Shown in pieces: positions 1-9,217 of a stretch of 37,132 nt of DNA. The notes under the pieces were generated by a model, which did no database searches, had not been told where the DNA came from, and saw only the letters and a list, made by a program, of their open reading frames with translations. The DNA lies in the NCBI GenBank assembly GCA_964521025.1, contig CAZFPK010000030.1, positions 1-37,132 of the forward strand, written 5' to 3'. Both the position numbers and the translations under genes were made by a program. The stretch is from DRTC01 sp964521025 (GTDB taxonomy: Bacteria; Cloacimonadota; Cloacimonadia; Cloacimonadales; TCS61). Within the stretch, counting starts at the first letter, position 1, and the number at the start of each line of letters is the position of its first letter.

Positions 1-712
1 AAAATTGAGAATTACCGATGATATTTACAAATTCTTTTTTTGCGAGATCGTCAATTTTATCTAATGGTTCTTTAAGTTCGTTTGCAACAATATCTTTCAG
101 ATTGATTTTATATTCCCGGTAAATGTAACGAAGTTTGAATAGAGACGATTTTTCTTTCTGTAATTTCTTCTCTTCCGAAGAAAGCTTTTCTTTATTTTCC
201 AAGTATCCGGGACAATTATCATTTCCGCATTTATAAATTGTGACCATCAATCTGCTTTTCCATTTGTATAATGCTTTTTGGCAAATTGGACAGTAGTATT
301 TTGTCCGTGATATTTTGGGAGTTTCACAGAATGTATTTTTGCATACTTTGCATTGATATTGGATGCTTTTCTTATCACCATTGTTCACATAGATATAATT
401 ATGAGGTGCTCCACAATACGGACATTTTATGTGTTTTTCCGGTTTGTTTTTTCCATGATGTTTAACTGGTTTTATATCTTTATTTTTAATAATGTTTTTA
501 TAATTAATTTCCGATTTTTCTTTTAAAGGAGCATCGAGTGGAGGTTCCGGATCAACTTGAAACTTTCGGTAATTCGGGTATTCCGGTTTTGATTCTTTAA
601 ATTTCGTATTTGGATCATTCAAAAGTTCTTGTAAAACTTCAATGATTCCGATGACCTGTTCTCTTGTTAATTTTCGGCAAATCCACTTCGCAATATTTTC
701 AATAATTTTCAT
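1..712 (-). CDS. Zinc-ribbon transposase-like protein, N-terminal part (runs off left edge)
   Basis: An open minus-strand frame runs from an ATG at 712 to the window edge, giving 237 residues with no stop. It is partial, so its 3' end is unseen. The visible part has a short helical N-terminus, then a lysine-rich linker, then four paired-cysteine knuckles: CPYC (about residues 97-100), CKVC (121-124), CPIC (141-144) and C162/C167, followed by a charged helix (KEKLSSEEKKLQKEK). Clustered CxxC ribbons before a basic helical region are typical of DNA-binding N-termini of IS transposases; the DDE catalytic region would lie to the left. An AAGGAAAGAG stretch before the ATG can serve as ribosome binding site. 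The family is not identified with certainty, and another zinc-ribbon DNA-binding protein is possible. Confidence 0.6.
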   Translation of the reverse strand, partial: MKIIENIAKWICRKLTREQVIGIIEVLQELLNDPNTKFKESKPEYPNYRKFQVDPEPPLDAPLKEKSEINYKNIIKNKDIKPVKHHGKNKPEKHIKCPYCGAPHNYIYVNNGDKKSIQYQCKVCKNTFCETPKISRTKYYCPICQKALYKWKSRLMVTIYKCGNDNCPGYLENKEKLSSEEKKLQKEKSSLFKLRYIYREYKINLKDIVANELKEPLDKIDDLAKKEFVNIIGNSQF

Positions 713-818
713 GGGAAAATCTCTTTCCTTTTTTGGTCCTTAAACCTAAATTTAGGGGGAGATTTTTCCCAACTGGTTTAAATGTATAGAAAATAATTAG
801 TTAAGTAAAAGAACAAGG

Positions 819-837
819 GGTTCTGTGTTACAGAACC
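819..837 (+). other. Perfect 8-bp hairpin in the leader of the transglutaminase-like gene
   Basis: GGTTCTGT (819-826), loop GTT, ACAGAACC (830-837). It sits 23 bases before the ATG at 861 and just before the AAAGGAG ribosome binding site, so it would be in the 5' untranslated region. A similar palindrome with a GTTCTG core lies at 26019-26036, so it may be a dispersed palindromic repeat rather than a gene-specific regulator. Confidence 0.5.
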
Positions 838-860
838 AGAAAATATTAAAGGAGACTTTT

Positions 861-3800
861 ATGAATATTCTGAAGAAAATCCTGTTTTCAATTTTTATTA
901 TTTGTTTCGCTTTCCTAAGCGCCATCAATGAAAGAGGAATAACAACCAAACCGTTTGCTGATGGAAATTCTTATGTGGCAGGAACAGCCGGAAAATTTAA
1001 TCCTCCTTCCGATATAAAACCGGAACTCAAACCGGAAATTACTATCAACCGGGAAGAATGGGAATTGATCGATTCGCTCTTAATCGATACTTTCATTTTG
1101 GAAGGAAAATACAATGGTGTTTATTTTGATGATTTGAATTCCTCGTTTGTCAAAACATCAAATCACGGCGAATTGATTGCTGCATCGAGAGCCGCTCTGG
1201 ATATATCTCCGGAATGGTTACGAGCAGATTTAGAAGCGATCCTTTCTCAACTCTCAAATTCCGATCAGCAGCTCTGGGCAGGTCTGATCAATGATGCTTA
1301 TGATCCGTATATAGACGAGATCGCTTTTTCGATCGCACATTCATCTGTAAAATATCTGGAAGAAGATTATACTTATCCCGAACTTATCATCGAAAATGCT
1401 CATCTGATCTATGATATCGACAGCGATTTGAGTTATGTGGAAATCATCGATTACGGAACTTCCTACACTGATGAAAACTATTATTCAACCACAAGATACT
1501 GGAAGGAAGATACGCACGGAAATATGCAGCAGGTTGAAGTTCCCCGTGATATTTATTACTGGTATATCGTGCATCCGAAGATCACCGATGAAATCCCGAA
1601 TTATATCGATCCCGATGTGATCGAGAGCAATAGTACTCATGATAATAATTTTGCTGCTCCTCCGACAGGAGTTTTCTGGAGGAATTGGCTTTATAATCAT
1701 AATGACGAAGGATATCCGAAACTGAAGTATTATCTGCAAAGCTGTGATATTGTCTGGGACAGCAATTCGCTTTCATCCTCGAACGCTGTCGGCGCGACCA
1801 ATCTCTGGATCGCTCAATCCATGGTCTTTACTTCCAATGCGGAAAGACCGCATCAACCTGTCAGGATCTACCGCAAACATATCGGCAGATGCGGCGAACA
1901 TGCGGACCTGCGAGCAGCAGTTTTGCGGATCGGTCTCATTCCGGCAACCAGCATTCTGACCATTTCGACAGATCATACCTGGAATGAATTCTGGGACGAA
2001 GATTGGATACATTATGACGGTGGCTCCGTTAATAACCCGCTTCTTTATGAAAATGGTTGGGGAAAAACTCACGCTTCTGTTTTCGAGATCCGGAGCGATG
2101 GTGTTCTCACTCCTGTTTCCGATAAATATTCCGAAGGTTCTGCTTCTATCACCATCTATGTTTTCGATGCGAACGGACTTCCTGTCGATGGAGCCAGGAT
2201 CGTTCTCGGTGTTTGGGACGCGAACCAGATCAGGAGCGATACGGTTGGTTTCACGGATAAAGATGGAAAATATATTTTTATTGTGGGTGAGAACAGGTCG
2301 TATTATGCGCGCATGACTTCCGATATCGGAGATGATCCAATGGGCGGAGGTTATATGTTTCTGGTCGATAATATCGAGGATGGAGCGGATCTGACATTCC
2401 AGATGGACGCTTCCGGTACGATGCCGTTTGTAGAATTCAGCGAAATCGATCCTCCGGCAGGCGATCTCGATGATTACCGCATCATTGTCGATTATACTGC
2501 TCCTGAGCAGGTCATTTCCGGTAAAGTTGTCTTCGATGATGTTAATGATTCCTATTTTTATCATTGCCAACCCGGAACAAAAGCCAATTTCTTTATGACC
2601 GATCTCGTGAATTTCTGCAATTATTCGGCTGATTTTCCTTTCGATACTTTCAATTATTTCGAAGCAGCGGATCAAGGTTCCGCTGAATTCGACCTGCCTG
2701 CTGATGATTGGTGGTATGCTTTCTTCGATAATTTCAGCAGTTTGAACAATCCCCAGAAAATTACCGGTGCGATCAAACTTTACCGTTATGAAGATACCGG
2801 AGGAAGCGGGATTATCAGCGGTAATGTTTTTGATGTAAATAATTCTGAACCGGTTATCGGAGCGACTGTTACAGCCGGAGTTTTCCAGACAATAACCAAT
2901 GAAAACGGATTTTATGAATTGGAGGTTTTCCCGCAGATCTATGAAATTTCCTGCTCTGCTTCCGAATATGAAATTTCTCTCATCGAAAATATCACGGTTT
3001 CCATCGATGAAGAAATAACCGTCGATATCGAGATGTATGAATCCGCATTAATGCCGCAGAATGTTCAAGCAGTCGAAATTGACGAATACGCTGAAATATT
3101 TTGGGATGAACCACTTGTTCTGCAAAGAAATAAAGTCGTTAATAATCGCGATTGGGAAAGTTATAATCTTTATCGCGGACTTTGTGATGAGGAAGATTTT
3201 GTGGAAGAGTGGATTACTGTAGCAAATGGAATAATCACAACTTTCTACCTCGATACCGAATGGGAAAACCTGGAATCAGGAATTTATAAATACGCGGTAG
3301 AAGCAATTTATTCCGGTAATAATATCTCTCCAAAAACATATTCCAATGATATTTTCAAAGATATGTTCGTAGTCGTAACAATAAATATTTCCACGAATTC
3401 CGGAGACAGTCCGGAAGGAGCGAACGCGGTTTTATCAAATCTGGATAATCATCCGCAGCATGTTTACGAAAGTGAAAGTCCCGAAAACGGTATCATCATT
3501 TTCGAAGAAATCTGGAAAGGAATTTACGATCTGGATGTTTCTCTCAATTATTTTGCATCTTTCAGTGCTGACAGTCTGGCAATTTTTGAGAACACAACAT
3601 TGGATATTACTCTGAATGAACTTCTCATCCCGGTTTATGATTTGAGTGTGATTGAATATATTCTGACCTGGGATTCAGTTCAAAATTCCCGGGAACTGCT
3701 GGGTTATAATGTTTATCTCGATTATAATCTGATTTCGGAACAGCAGCAGGAAACAGAGATCGATCTTTCCGGTTATGGGCAAGGATTCCATCTTGCCGCA

Positions 3801-5036
3801 ATTACTGCTAACTATACAACAGGAGAATCGGATACCGCGGCAATCGAATATGAAGATGGTTATTCGACTTATCTGGGAATTTATGCTTATTATCCTTTCG
3901 AGGGAAATTTGAACGATGAAAGCGGAAATGGTTTCAATGGTGAAATGAATGGAGATTTAACATATACCGAAGATGTGATTAATGGACAATCTATCCTTTT
4001 TGATGAAGAAGGCGAATACATTTTCTGTCCCGATGTCTTCGCAGCAGCTCCGAGTGCTTTCACTGTTTCCTGGTGGTTGAATCCAAATACTCATACGAAT
4101 TGGAATCAACAAATGCGTTCTCCCGGAGGTTGGGGCGGATTCGTTTTCCATTCGACGAATGAAGGTTCTTTTTATGTCGGAACAAGCGTCGGTACGAGAC
4201 TGACTCCTTCCTATTTCAATGAAGGATTGATCCTGGATGAATGGCAGTTCCTGACTTTTACTTACGGAATTGGTCGAGGAAGATTATTTAAAAATGGAAA
4301 TGAACTTGCTTTCAAAGACGGAATGGCAGAACCGGAAGTCTGGAACGGATTCCAGATCGGACATTCTAACTCAAATACGATCAACGGTTATGTCGATGAA
4401 GTTCGTTTGTGGGAAAGAGCGATCGGCACAGCAGAAGTCGAACATATCTATACGGAATTTGTACCTTTCTGGGGAGCAATCCAGGGAACTGTAACTTCCA
4501 CAATCGATCAATCCCCGGTTCAGGGAGCATTTATTACTGCAGGAATGTTTGAAACCGAAACTAACAGCGAAGGATATTATTTCATCGATGTTGCTTCCGC
4601 TACCTACAATTTGATCTGCTCGGTTGGAGATTACGATCCGGAAATTTATGAGAATCTTTTTGTCGGAGATGGAGATACTGTAACGATTGATTTCGAATAT
4701 GGATTTACAGGAATCGAGGAAAATTCTGCTATTCCTGAAGTTACAAAACTCTATCATAATTATCCAAATCCTTTTCATTCCGCAACCACGATTTCTTTCA
4801 ATCTCAACGCAGAGAACGGAGAGGGCGCAGAGATTTCTATTTTTAACATCAAAGGGCAGAAAGTGAAAACTTTGGAGTGCATTAACCATGTTAATGCAAA
4901 AGCAACGGACTCGCTTTCCCACATCACTTGGGATGGAAAAGACGAGAACAACAAATTGGTTTCTTCAGGAATCTATTTCTACAAAATGAGATCCGGGAAT
5001 TATGAGAGTACGAAGAAAATGATCCTCCTTCGTTAA
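861..5036 (+). CDS. Secreted multidomain transglutaminase-like protein with T9SS sorting domain
   Basis: The start is ATG 861, preceded by AAAGGAG; an upstream in-frame GTG at 825 lies in a hairpin and is less likely. The product is 1391 aa with an N-terminal signal peptide (MNILKKILFSIFIICFAFLS). A transglutaminase-like core is visible: Cys344 in GRCGEHAD, His372 in TDHTWNEFW, Asp386 in IHYDGG, the Cys-His-Asp order of that fold. After it come a carboxypeptidase-regulatory-like beta domain (SASITIYVFDANG), a second (ISGNVFDVNNSEPVIGA), two FN3-like segments, a LamG/concanavalin-like domain (AYYPFEGNLNDESGNGF), a third regulatory-like repeat (IQGTVTSTIDQSPVQGA) and a C-terminal sorting domain from NYPNPF to KKMILLR. 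It is probably exported through the outer membrane and anchored or released. Substrate is unknown; a protease or crosslinking role is inference. The sorting domain contains an in-frame palindrome shared with selenoprotein 3. Confidence 0.85.
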   Translation: MNILKKILFSIFIICFAFLSAINERGITTKPFADGNSYVAGTAGKFNPPSDIKPELKPEITINREEWELIDSLLIDTFILEGKYNGVYFDDLNSSFVKTSNHGELIAASRAALDISPEWLRADLEAILSQLSNSDQQLWAGLINDAYDPYIDEIAFSIAHSSVKYLEEDYTYPELIIENAHLIYDIDSDLSYVEIIDYGTSYTDENYYSTTRYWKEDTHGNMQQVEVPRDIYYWYIVHPKITDEIPNYIDPDVIESNSTHDNNFAAPPTGVFWRNWLYNHNDEGYPKLKYYLQSCDIVWDSNSLSSSNAVGATNLWIAQSMVFTSNAERPHQPVRIYRKHIGRCGEHADLRAAVLRIGLIPATSILTISTDHTWNEFWDEDWIHYDGGSVNNPLLYENGWGKTHASVFEIRSDGVLTPVSDKYSEGSASITIYVFDANGLPVDGARIVLGVWDANQIRSDTVGFTDKDGKYIFIVGENRSYYARMTSDIGDDPMGGGYMFLVDNIEDGADLTFQMDASGTMPFVEFSEIDPPAGDLDDYRIIVDYTAPEQVISGKVVFDDVNDSYFYHCQPGTKANFFMTDLVNFCNYSADFPFDTFNYFEAADQGSAEFDLPADDWWYAFFDNFSSLNNPQKITGAIKLYRYEDTGGSGIISGNVFDVNNSEPVIGATVTAGVFQTITNENGFYELEVFPQIYEISCSASEYEISLIENITVSIDEEITVDIEMYESALMPQNVQAVEIDEYAEIFWDEPLVLQRNKVVNNRDWESYNLYRGLCDEEDFVEEWITVANGIITTFYLDTEWENLESGIYKYAVEAIYSGNNISPKTYSNDIFKDMFVVVTINISTNSGDSPEGANAVLSNLDNHPQHVYESESPENGIIIFEEIWKGIYDLDVSLNYFASFSADSLAIFENTTLDITLNELLIPVYDLSVIEYILTWDSVQNSRELLGYNVYLDYNLISEQQQETEIDLSGYGQGFHLAAITANYTTGESDTAAIEYEDGYSTYLGIYAYYPFEGNLNDESGNGFNGEMNGDLTYTEDVINGQSILFDEEGEYIFCPDVFAAAPSAFTVSWWLNPNTHTNWNQQMRSPGGWGGFVFHSTNEGSFYVGTSVGTRLTPSYFNEGLILDEWQFLTFTYGIGRGRLFKNGNELAFKDGMAEPEVWNGFQIGHSNSNTINGYVDEVRLWERAIGTAEVEHIYTEFVPFWGAIQGTVTSTIDQSPVQGAFITAGMFETETNSEGYYFIDVASATYNLICSVGDYDPEIYENLFVGDGDTVTIDFEYGFTGIEENSAIPEVTKLYHNYPNPFHSATTISFNLNAENGEGAEISIFNIKGQKVKTLECINHVNAKATDSLSHITWDGKDENNKLVSSGIYFYKMRSGNYESTKKMILLR

Positions 5037-5426
5037 AGCTTCGGAGGATATATCTTTACGAGATAAAAACTTGAATTAAGTGAGATTTATCCTGCTTGAA
5101 GAGAGCGACTTAACACAAGACCCTTCGGACATGTGCCAAGTCTTAATATAGTTTTATAAAATAATTTAATGGAAATTCTAACTCTTTATATTCGTCAAGT
5201 TATAATATGGTTTCATAGAAGTTTTGTCGGTATTAATCACATCGTTTTAAAATACTTTAATCAAGACCGAATAAATTCAGACTTAATTCAAGTATTTAAT
5301 TTTCCGGAAGGTCCGACAAAAGAATTCAATAGAAGAGAACATTTGCAAGTGTGATAATACAGGAACAAATCTTGCACAAATAGTAATTGATAATATATTC
5401 GTAATTAAAAAATAAGGGGCACAAAT
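5037..5426. other. Intergenic stretch without a convincing gene
   Basis: About 390 AT-rich bases between the transglutaminase-like gene and dsbD. A 61-codon open frame at 5169-5354 has no ribosome binding site and no recognisable sequence. No strong terminator with a T-run is seen. The last 15 bases carry the AAGGGG ribosome binding site of dsbD. The dsbD promoter is presumably here but no clear -35/-10 pair stands out. Confidence 0.6.
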
Positions 5427-7019
5427 TTGAAAAAGGTTATTACACTAATATTGCTATCGATTTTGTCGGCAATTTTCGTTGCACAAGACCAGGTAGTTTC
5501 AGCAAAGATCGCAAATTCACAGATCGAAGCGACATATATCTTTCCGAAAGGAATGCATCAAACTTTACAGGAAGAATTTTTCTACATCGAAACAGACGAG
5601 ATCGAAGGAATAACTTTTGAACAGACCATTTACCCGAAAGGAAAATTGGACAAAGAAGGTAACATCGAATATCACGGTAAAGTTACACTGATAAAAAAGT
5701 TTACAGTTGCCGAAGATTATAAAGGTTCTCCGAAAATTAAAGTTTATACCGGATATCAACTCTGTTATGATGCCGGTTCCTGTTTATTCCCGGAAGAAGT
5801 CGAATTTGAACTTCCACTTTTGGAGGATGTTCCGTCTTCTCAAAAAATTTCCCGGAAATCTTCATCCGAACAACCGGTTTCCGAAAGTGGTTTTGCAGAA
5901 TTAAAAACTCTTCTGGATGAATTTAACATTACCGGAAAATCTGCGGGTTATCAAAAACCGAAAGATTTTCTCGCTTTTCTGGATAAAGCCGAAAATGCCG
6001 AAGGATTGGACTCGAATCCTTTTGCTGAAAAAAGTATCTGGTTGGTCATCATATTAATCTTGATCGGTGGAATCGCTCTAAACCTGACTCCCTGCGTTCT
6101 TCCTATGATCCCGATCACGATCGCTGTTCTGGGAGCAGGAACGCAATCGGAATCTAAAGCTCGCGGTTTTCTGGTCGGTGCTACTTATGGTTTAGGGATG
6201 TCGCTGGCTTACGGATTGCTGGGAATTATTGTCGTGCTGACAGGTTCCCAATTCGGTTCGTTGAATTCATCGCCGTGGTTCAATTTGATCATTGCTGTTG
6301 TTTTTATCCTGCTCGCCCTTGCCATGTTCGATATCATTGCCATCGATTTTACCCGTTTTCAAAAAGGAGCAGGACAGGGAAAAAGCAGGGGAAAATTCAT
6401 AACTGTCTTCATCATGGGAATAATTGCGGCTATTCTCGCCGGAGCTTGTGTTGCCCCGGTTCTGATCGCTGTTATTCTCTATTCCACTTCGTTATATACA
6501 GCCGGAAATCCAGCAGGATTATTATTGCCGTTCTTACTCGGACTCGGAATGGCAATTCCCTGGCCCTTTGCCGGAGCCGGACTTTCCGTTCTTCCCAAAC
6601 CCGGAAACTGGATGAAATGGATCAAGATCATTTTCGGGATCATCATCCTTATCATCGCTCTTTATTACGGTTATCTCGGAATCGAATTATTAACATCAAA
6701 ACCGGCTGATTTTGACCACTCAAAATTGACTCACCAAACTTCCAACCTTCCCTGGCTGCATTCGTTCAAAGAAGCAATGGAAAAATCAAAAATGGAAAAT
6801 AAACCGGTCTTTATCGATTTCTGGGCGACCTGGTGTAAGAACTGCCTGGCAATGGATGCGACGACATTCAAAGATGAAAATGTAGAAAAAAGACTGAAAG
6901 AAAATTATATCCTTTTGAAATATCAAGCCGAAAAACCGAAAGCACATCCAACCAAAGAAATTCTCGATTATTTCAAGTCACTCGGTTTACCGACTTATAT
7001 TGTGATGGAACCGAAATGA
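5427..7019 (+). CDS. dsbD: Thiol:disulfide interchange protein DsbD
   Basis: The start is TTG 5427 with AAGGGG upstream; 530 aa. DsbD moves electrons from cytoplasmic thioredoxin across the inner membrane to periplasmic thiol proteins. All three expected parts are present. The periplasmic alpha domain has Cys113 and Cys119 in CYDAGSC, after a signal peptide. The membrane domain (about residues 203-420) has the two paired membrane cysteines, Cys223 in LTPCVLP and Cys341 in GACVAPV. The thioredoxin-like gamma domain has Cys470 and Cys473 in WATWCKNC. The protein stops at TGA right after the cis-proline strand (GLPTYIVMEPK), so the last roughly 30 residues of a usual gamma domain are missing. 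Repeated GTTGAATTAG units follow immediately and may have replaced the end. It is the first gene of a redox locus with selenoprotein 1 and a TlpA-like protein. Confidence 0.93.
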   Translation: MKKVITLILLSILSAIFVAQDQVVSAKIANSQIEATYIFPKGMHQTLQEEFFYIETDEIEGITFEQTIYPKGKLDKEGNIEYHGKVTLIKKFTVAEDYKGSPKIKVYTGYQLCYDAGSCLFPEEVEFELPLLEDVPSSQKISRKSSSEQPVSESGFAELKTLLDEFNITGKSAGYQKPKDFLAFLDKAENAEGLDSNPFAEKSIWLVIILILIGGIALNLTPCVLPMIPITIAVLGAGTQSESKARGFLVGATYGLGMSLAYGLLGIIVVLTGSQFGSLNSSPWFNLIIAVVFILLALAMFDIIAIDFTRFQKGAGQGKSRGKFITVFIMGIIAAILAGACVAPVLIAVILYSTSLYTAGNPAGLLLPFLLGLGMAIPWPFAGAGLSVLPKPGNWMKWIKIIFGIIILIIALYYGYLGIELLTSKPADFDHSKLTHQTSNLPWLHSFKEAMEKSKMENKPVFIDFWATWCKNCLAMDATTFKDENVEKRLKENYILLKYQAEKPKAHPTKEILDYFKSLGLPTYIVMEPK

Positions 7020-7249
7020 TCTGGTTGAATTAGTTGAACCGGTTGAATTAGAAATCAGTAACCCCATCGTCCCGATGGGAAGTTGAATTAGTTGAATCAG
7101 GAAAAAAAGGGAAAAGCACTTTCCGAAGCTTCCCGCAAAGGAATTCTTTCTCTAAAGATTCGGAAAGTTAAAGTGAATTATAAATGAAAAACTTGAGTCA
7201 TCCGGCTGCTGACCGATAACTCAAGGTTTAGCGAGTTTAGTTGGGAAAT
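7020..7249. repeat. Short repeats and hairpins between dsbD and selenoprotein 1
   Basis: GTTGAATTAG-type units recur in 7024-7052 and 7082-7098. A perfect hairpin CCCATCG/CGATGGG (7063-7069 with 7073-7079, loop TCC) lies between them. A 9-bp inverted repeat CTTTCCGAA/TTCGGAAAG follows (7119-7127 with 7159-7167), with outer CACTTT and AAAGTG able to extend it. None has a T-run, so they look like dispersed palindromic repeats rather than a clear terminator. Confidence 0.6.
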
Positions 7250-8524
7250 ATGAAAAAAATACTATTGGGAATTTTAATTATTTTGATCCTGTTGCTGTTC
7301 TCCTGCGATAGATTCAAACATATTTTTGAGCAGATAATAACCGCTCCGATCGCGAAATTTTCTGCAGATATTACTCAAGGTTATGCTCCCCTGGAAGTAA
7401 ATTTCACCAATGAATCGGAGCAGGGAACAAAAGATATTGACGAATATAAGTGGGATTTTAACGATGATGGAGTAATCGATTCCAACGAAGAAAATCCTTC
7501 TTATATTTTCAACAAAGTTGATAACTTTATAACCAGACTTACAGTTACGGACGGAGAATTGGAAAGCGATACAACTTTAGCGATAACTGTTCTAAGTTAC
7601 AGCACACCTCTCGCCGGATTTTCTGCCGAACCTGCCGCAGGTTATGTTCCTCTCGAAGTTGTTTTCACTGATACTTCTACGGCAGCATTACTTCCCCTGA
7701 CCAATTGGGAATGGGATTTTGAAAACGACGGAGTAATTGATTCTTTTGATCAGAATCCAACCTTCACTTATACTGAAGTTGGAGAGTACACTGCAAAACT
7801 TACTGTATATGATGAAGGCGGTGCCAACAGCAGTACTGAAAGAAATATTTCTGTTCGAGGACAAAATGTCTTCATCGAACTCTTTACCGGAAACTGGTGA
7901 GTGAGCTGCCCAACTGTTGAAGAGGTTCTTCACAATTTAAAAGGAATTTACGGAAATCGACTGTCTTATGTCGAACATCATTATCCTGAATCTGATTTTA
8001 CTCCATTACCGGAAAGTATTGAATTACAAAGTTATTACGGAGTTGGTTCCATTCCTCATGCTGTTATACATGGAACCGATGCGATCGAAGGAACTCCGGA
8101 CGGATTAAAAATTCTTTTTATTTCCTATATCGATCCGATCATGGAGCAGACAACTTTAGTCGAATTATCAGATTTGAATATTGAAATGACGCGGGATCAA
8201 CTTAATTGCTCGATTCAAATCAATCTCGACGCTTCTGTTTCCACCCAGGATCTTTATTTGAGATATGTCTTGATCGACGATGTAAACGCGGATTTCCCAA
8301 ATCATGCCGGTAATAACATTTATAATACGGCAATTGCTATGGACGAACTATCTCTCGCATCTCAAACATTCGAGCAACCGGTCGATTTCAGCCTGGTACT
8401 TATGAATCTTCCCTATCAAATGCCGGACGATATAACGCTTGTTGTTTATGTGCAGACTATCGAAGATGCATACAACGAAGCAACCTGCCGCGTTTATAAT
8501 GTGATTGAAAAAACTGTAGAATAA
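7250..8524 (+). CDS. Selenoprotein 1: PKD-PKD-thioredoxin-like (U-x-x-C) lipoprotein, UGA read as Sec217
   Basis: The frame runs 7250-8524 if the TGA at 7898-7900 is read through; 424 aa. The start is ATG 7250 (weak ribosome binding site); an in-frame TTG lies 9 bases upstream. A lipoprotein signal peptide ends at Cys19 (LLFSC). Two PKD domains follow, with WDFNDDGVIDSNEENP near residue 67 and WDFENDGVIDSFDQNP in the second. Then comes an Omp28/thioredoxin-like domain with F-T-G-N-W-U217-V-S-C220-P and a cis-proline loop GVGSIPHAVIHG (Pro269). The TGA is flanked by the same motif as five other genes here and followed by a hairpin with loop GGU. There is no T9SS sorting domain; membrane anchoring is expected instead. 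It lies between dsbD and a TlpA-like gene, which suggests a thiol-redox role in the envelope. A two-gene reading (7250-7900 and 7901-8524) would split the active site and leave the second half without a signal peptide. Confidence 0.88.
7898..7934 (+). promoter_or_regulatory. Candidate SECIS of selenoprotein 1
   Basis: UGA at 7898-7900. Downstream, TGAAGA (7918-7923), loop GGT (7924-7926), TCTTCA (7927-7932) form a 6-bp perfect stem; two more pairs form if one U is bulged. The first loop G is 24 nt after the UGA, within the range used for bacterial SECIS elements (known: a hairpin with a G at the start of the apical loop, binding SelB). Confidence 0.72.
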
Positions 8525-8526
8525 TG

Positions 8527-8583
8527 GCTCACGGATTTAATATTTATGGTTCTTATCCGTTAAATCCGTGAAAATCAGTGAGC
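8527..8583. repeat. Inverted repeat between selenoprotein 1 and the TlpA-like gene
   Basis: CACGGATTTAA (8530-8540) and TTAAATCCGTG (8560-8570) are an 11-bp perfect inverted repeat, with GCTCAC and GTGAGC as outer arms. There is no T-run. It ends right at the ribosome binding site of the next gene, so it may attenuate or stabilise the transcript; it may also be a dispersed repeat. Confidence 0.6.
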
Positions 8584-8599
8584 AATAAAGGAGAAATAA

Positions 8600-9217
8600 G
8601 TGTTTATCAAAAAAATTATTTTAACCGGAATGATCGTGATTTTAACTCTTTTCATTTCCGCATTGGAAAAAGCACCCGATTTTAAATTGGAAAATATGAA
8701 AGGGAAGCAAGTTAAATTATCCCATTTTTTAGAAGAAGGTTTGGTCATCCTCGATTTCTGGGCAACCTGGTGTGTTCCCTGCAAAAAAGCACTTCCGGAA
8801 TTGAATAGGATCCATCAGGAATATGACAGCGTTAATGTCGTTACTGTCTGCACGGATAAACCTCGAAAAACGGACAAAGCAAAATCTTTCATAAAATCAA
8901 ATAAATACAAATTCAAAACCTTGTTCGATCCTGGTAAAAAAGTCAGGAACCTTTATAAAGTTACGAATATTCCCCGTACTTTTTTGATCGCTCCGGATGG
9001 AACCATCCTTTACGATCATCTCGGTTATAACAAAGGGGATGAAAAACATCTCGAAGAAGAAATCCGAAAATGGTTCGCACATCAGACAATAGAAGATCCT
9101 TTGAAAATCAATAAAAGTGAAGATTTATCTGAAGATGAAGAAGACGGTTTGGATAACGATGACGACGATATTAATGATCAAGAAGATGAAATAGAACAGG
9201 TGGAATCTAATGAGTAA
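8600..9217 (+). CDS. TlpA/ResA-like exported thioredoxin with acidic tail
   Basis: The start is GTG 8600 with AAAGGAG upstream; 205 aa. A signal peptide or N-terminal anchor (MFIKKIILTGMIVILTLFIS) is followed by an AhpC/TSA-type thioredoxin fold: APDFKLENMKG, then Cys58 and Cys61 in WATWCVPCKK, then cis-proline NIPRTFLIAPDG. Such proteins are periplasmic thiol reductants or oxidoreductases, usually reduced by DsbD or CcdA. The last 35 residues or so are very rich in Asp and Glu (EDEEDGLDNDDDD), which is unusual for the family and may bind cations or a basic partner. The stop overlaps the next start by 8 bases, so the next gene is translationally coupled. It keeps Cys at the site that is Sec in its upstream neighbour. 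Confidence 0.88.
   Translation: MFIKKIILTGMIVILTLFISALEKAPDFKLENMKGKQVKLSHFLEEGLVILDFWATWCVPCKKALPELNRIHQEYDSVNVVTVCTDKPRKTDKAKSFIKSNKYKFKTLFDPGKKVRNLYKVTNIPRTFLIAPDGTILYDHLGYNKGDEKHLEEEIRKWFAHQTIEDPLKINKSEDLSEDEEDGLDNDDDDINDQEDEIEQVESNE

Noticed and set aside
1773..2675. Long open frame (300 codons) antisense to the transglutaminase-like gene
   Set aside because: It has no recognisable domain or ribosome binding site and mirrors the codon bias of the real gene on the other strand.
5169..5354. Small gene of 61 codons before dsbD
   Set aside because: No ribosome binding site and no recognisable protein features.
8600..9217. TlpA-like protein as a further selenoprotein
   Set aside because: Its active site is a plain C-x-x-C (WATWCVPC), and its stop is TAA.
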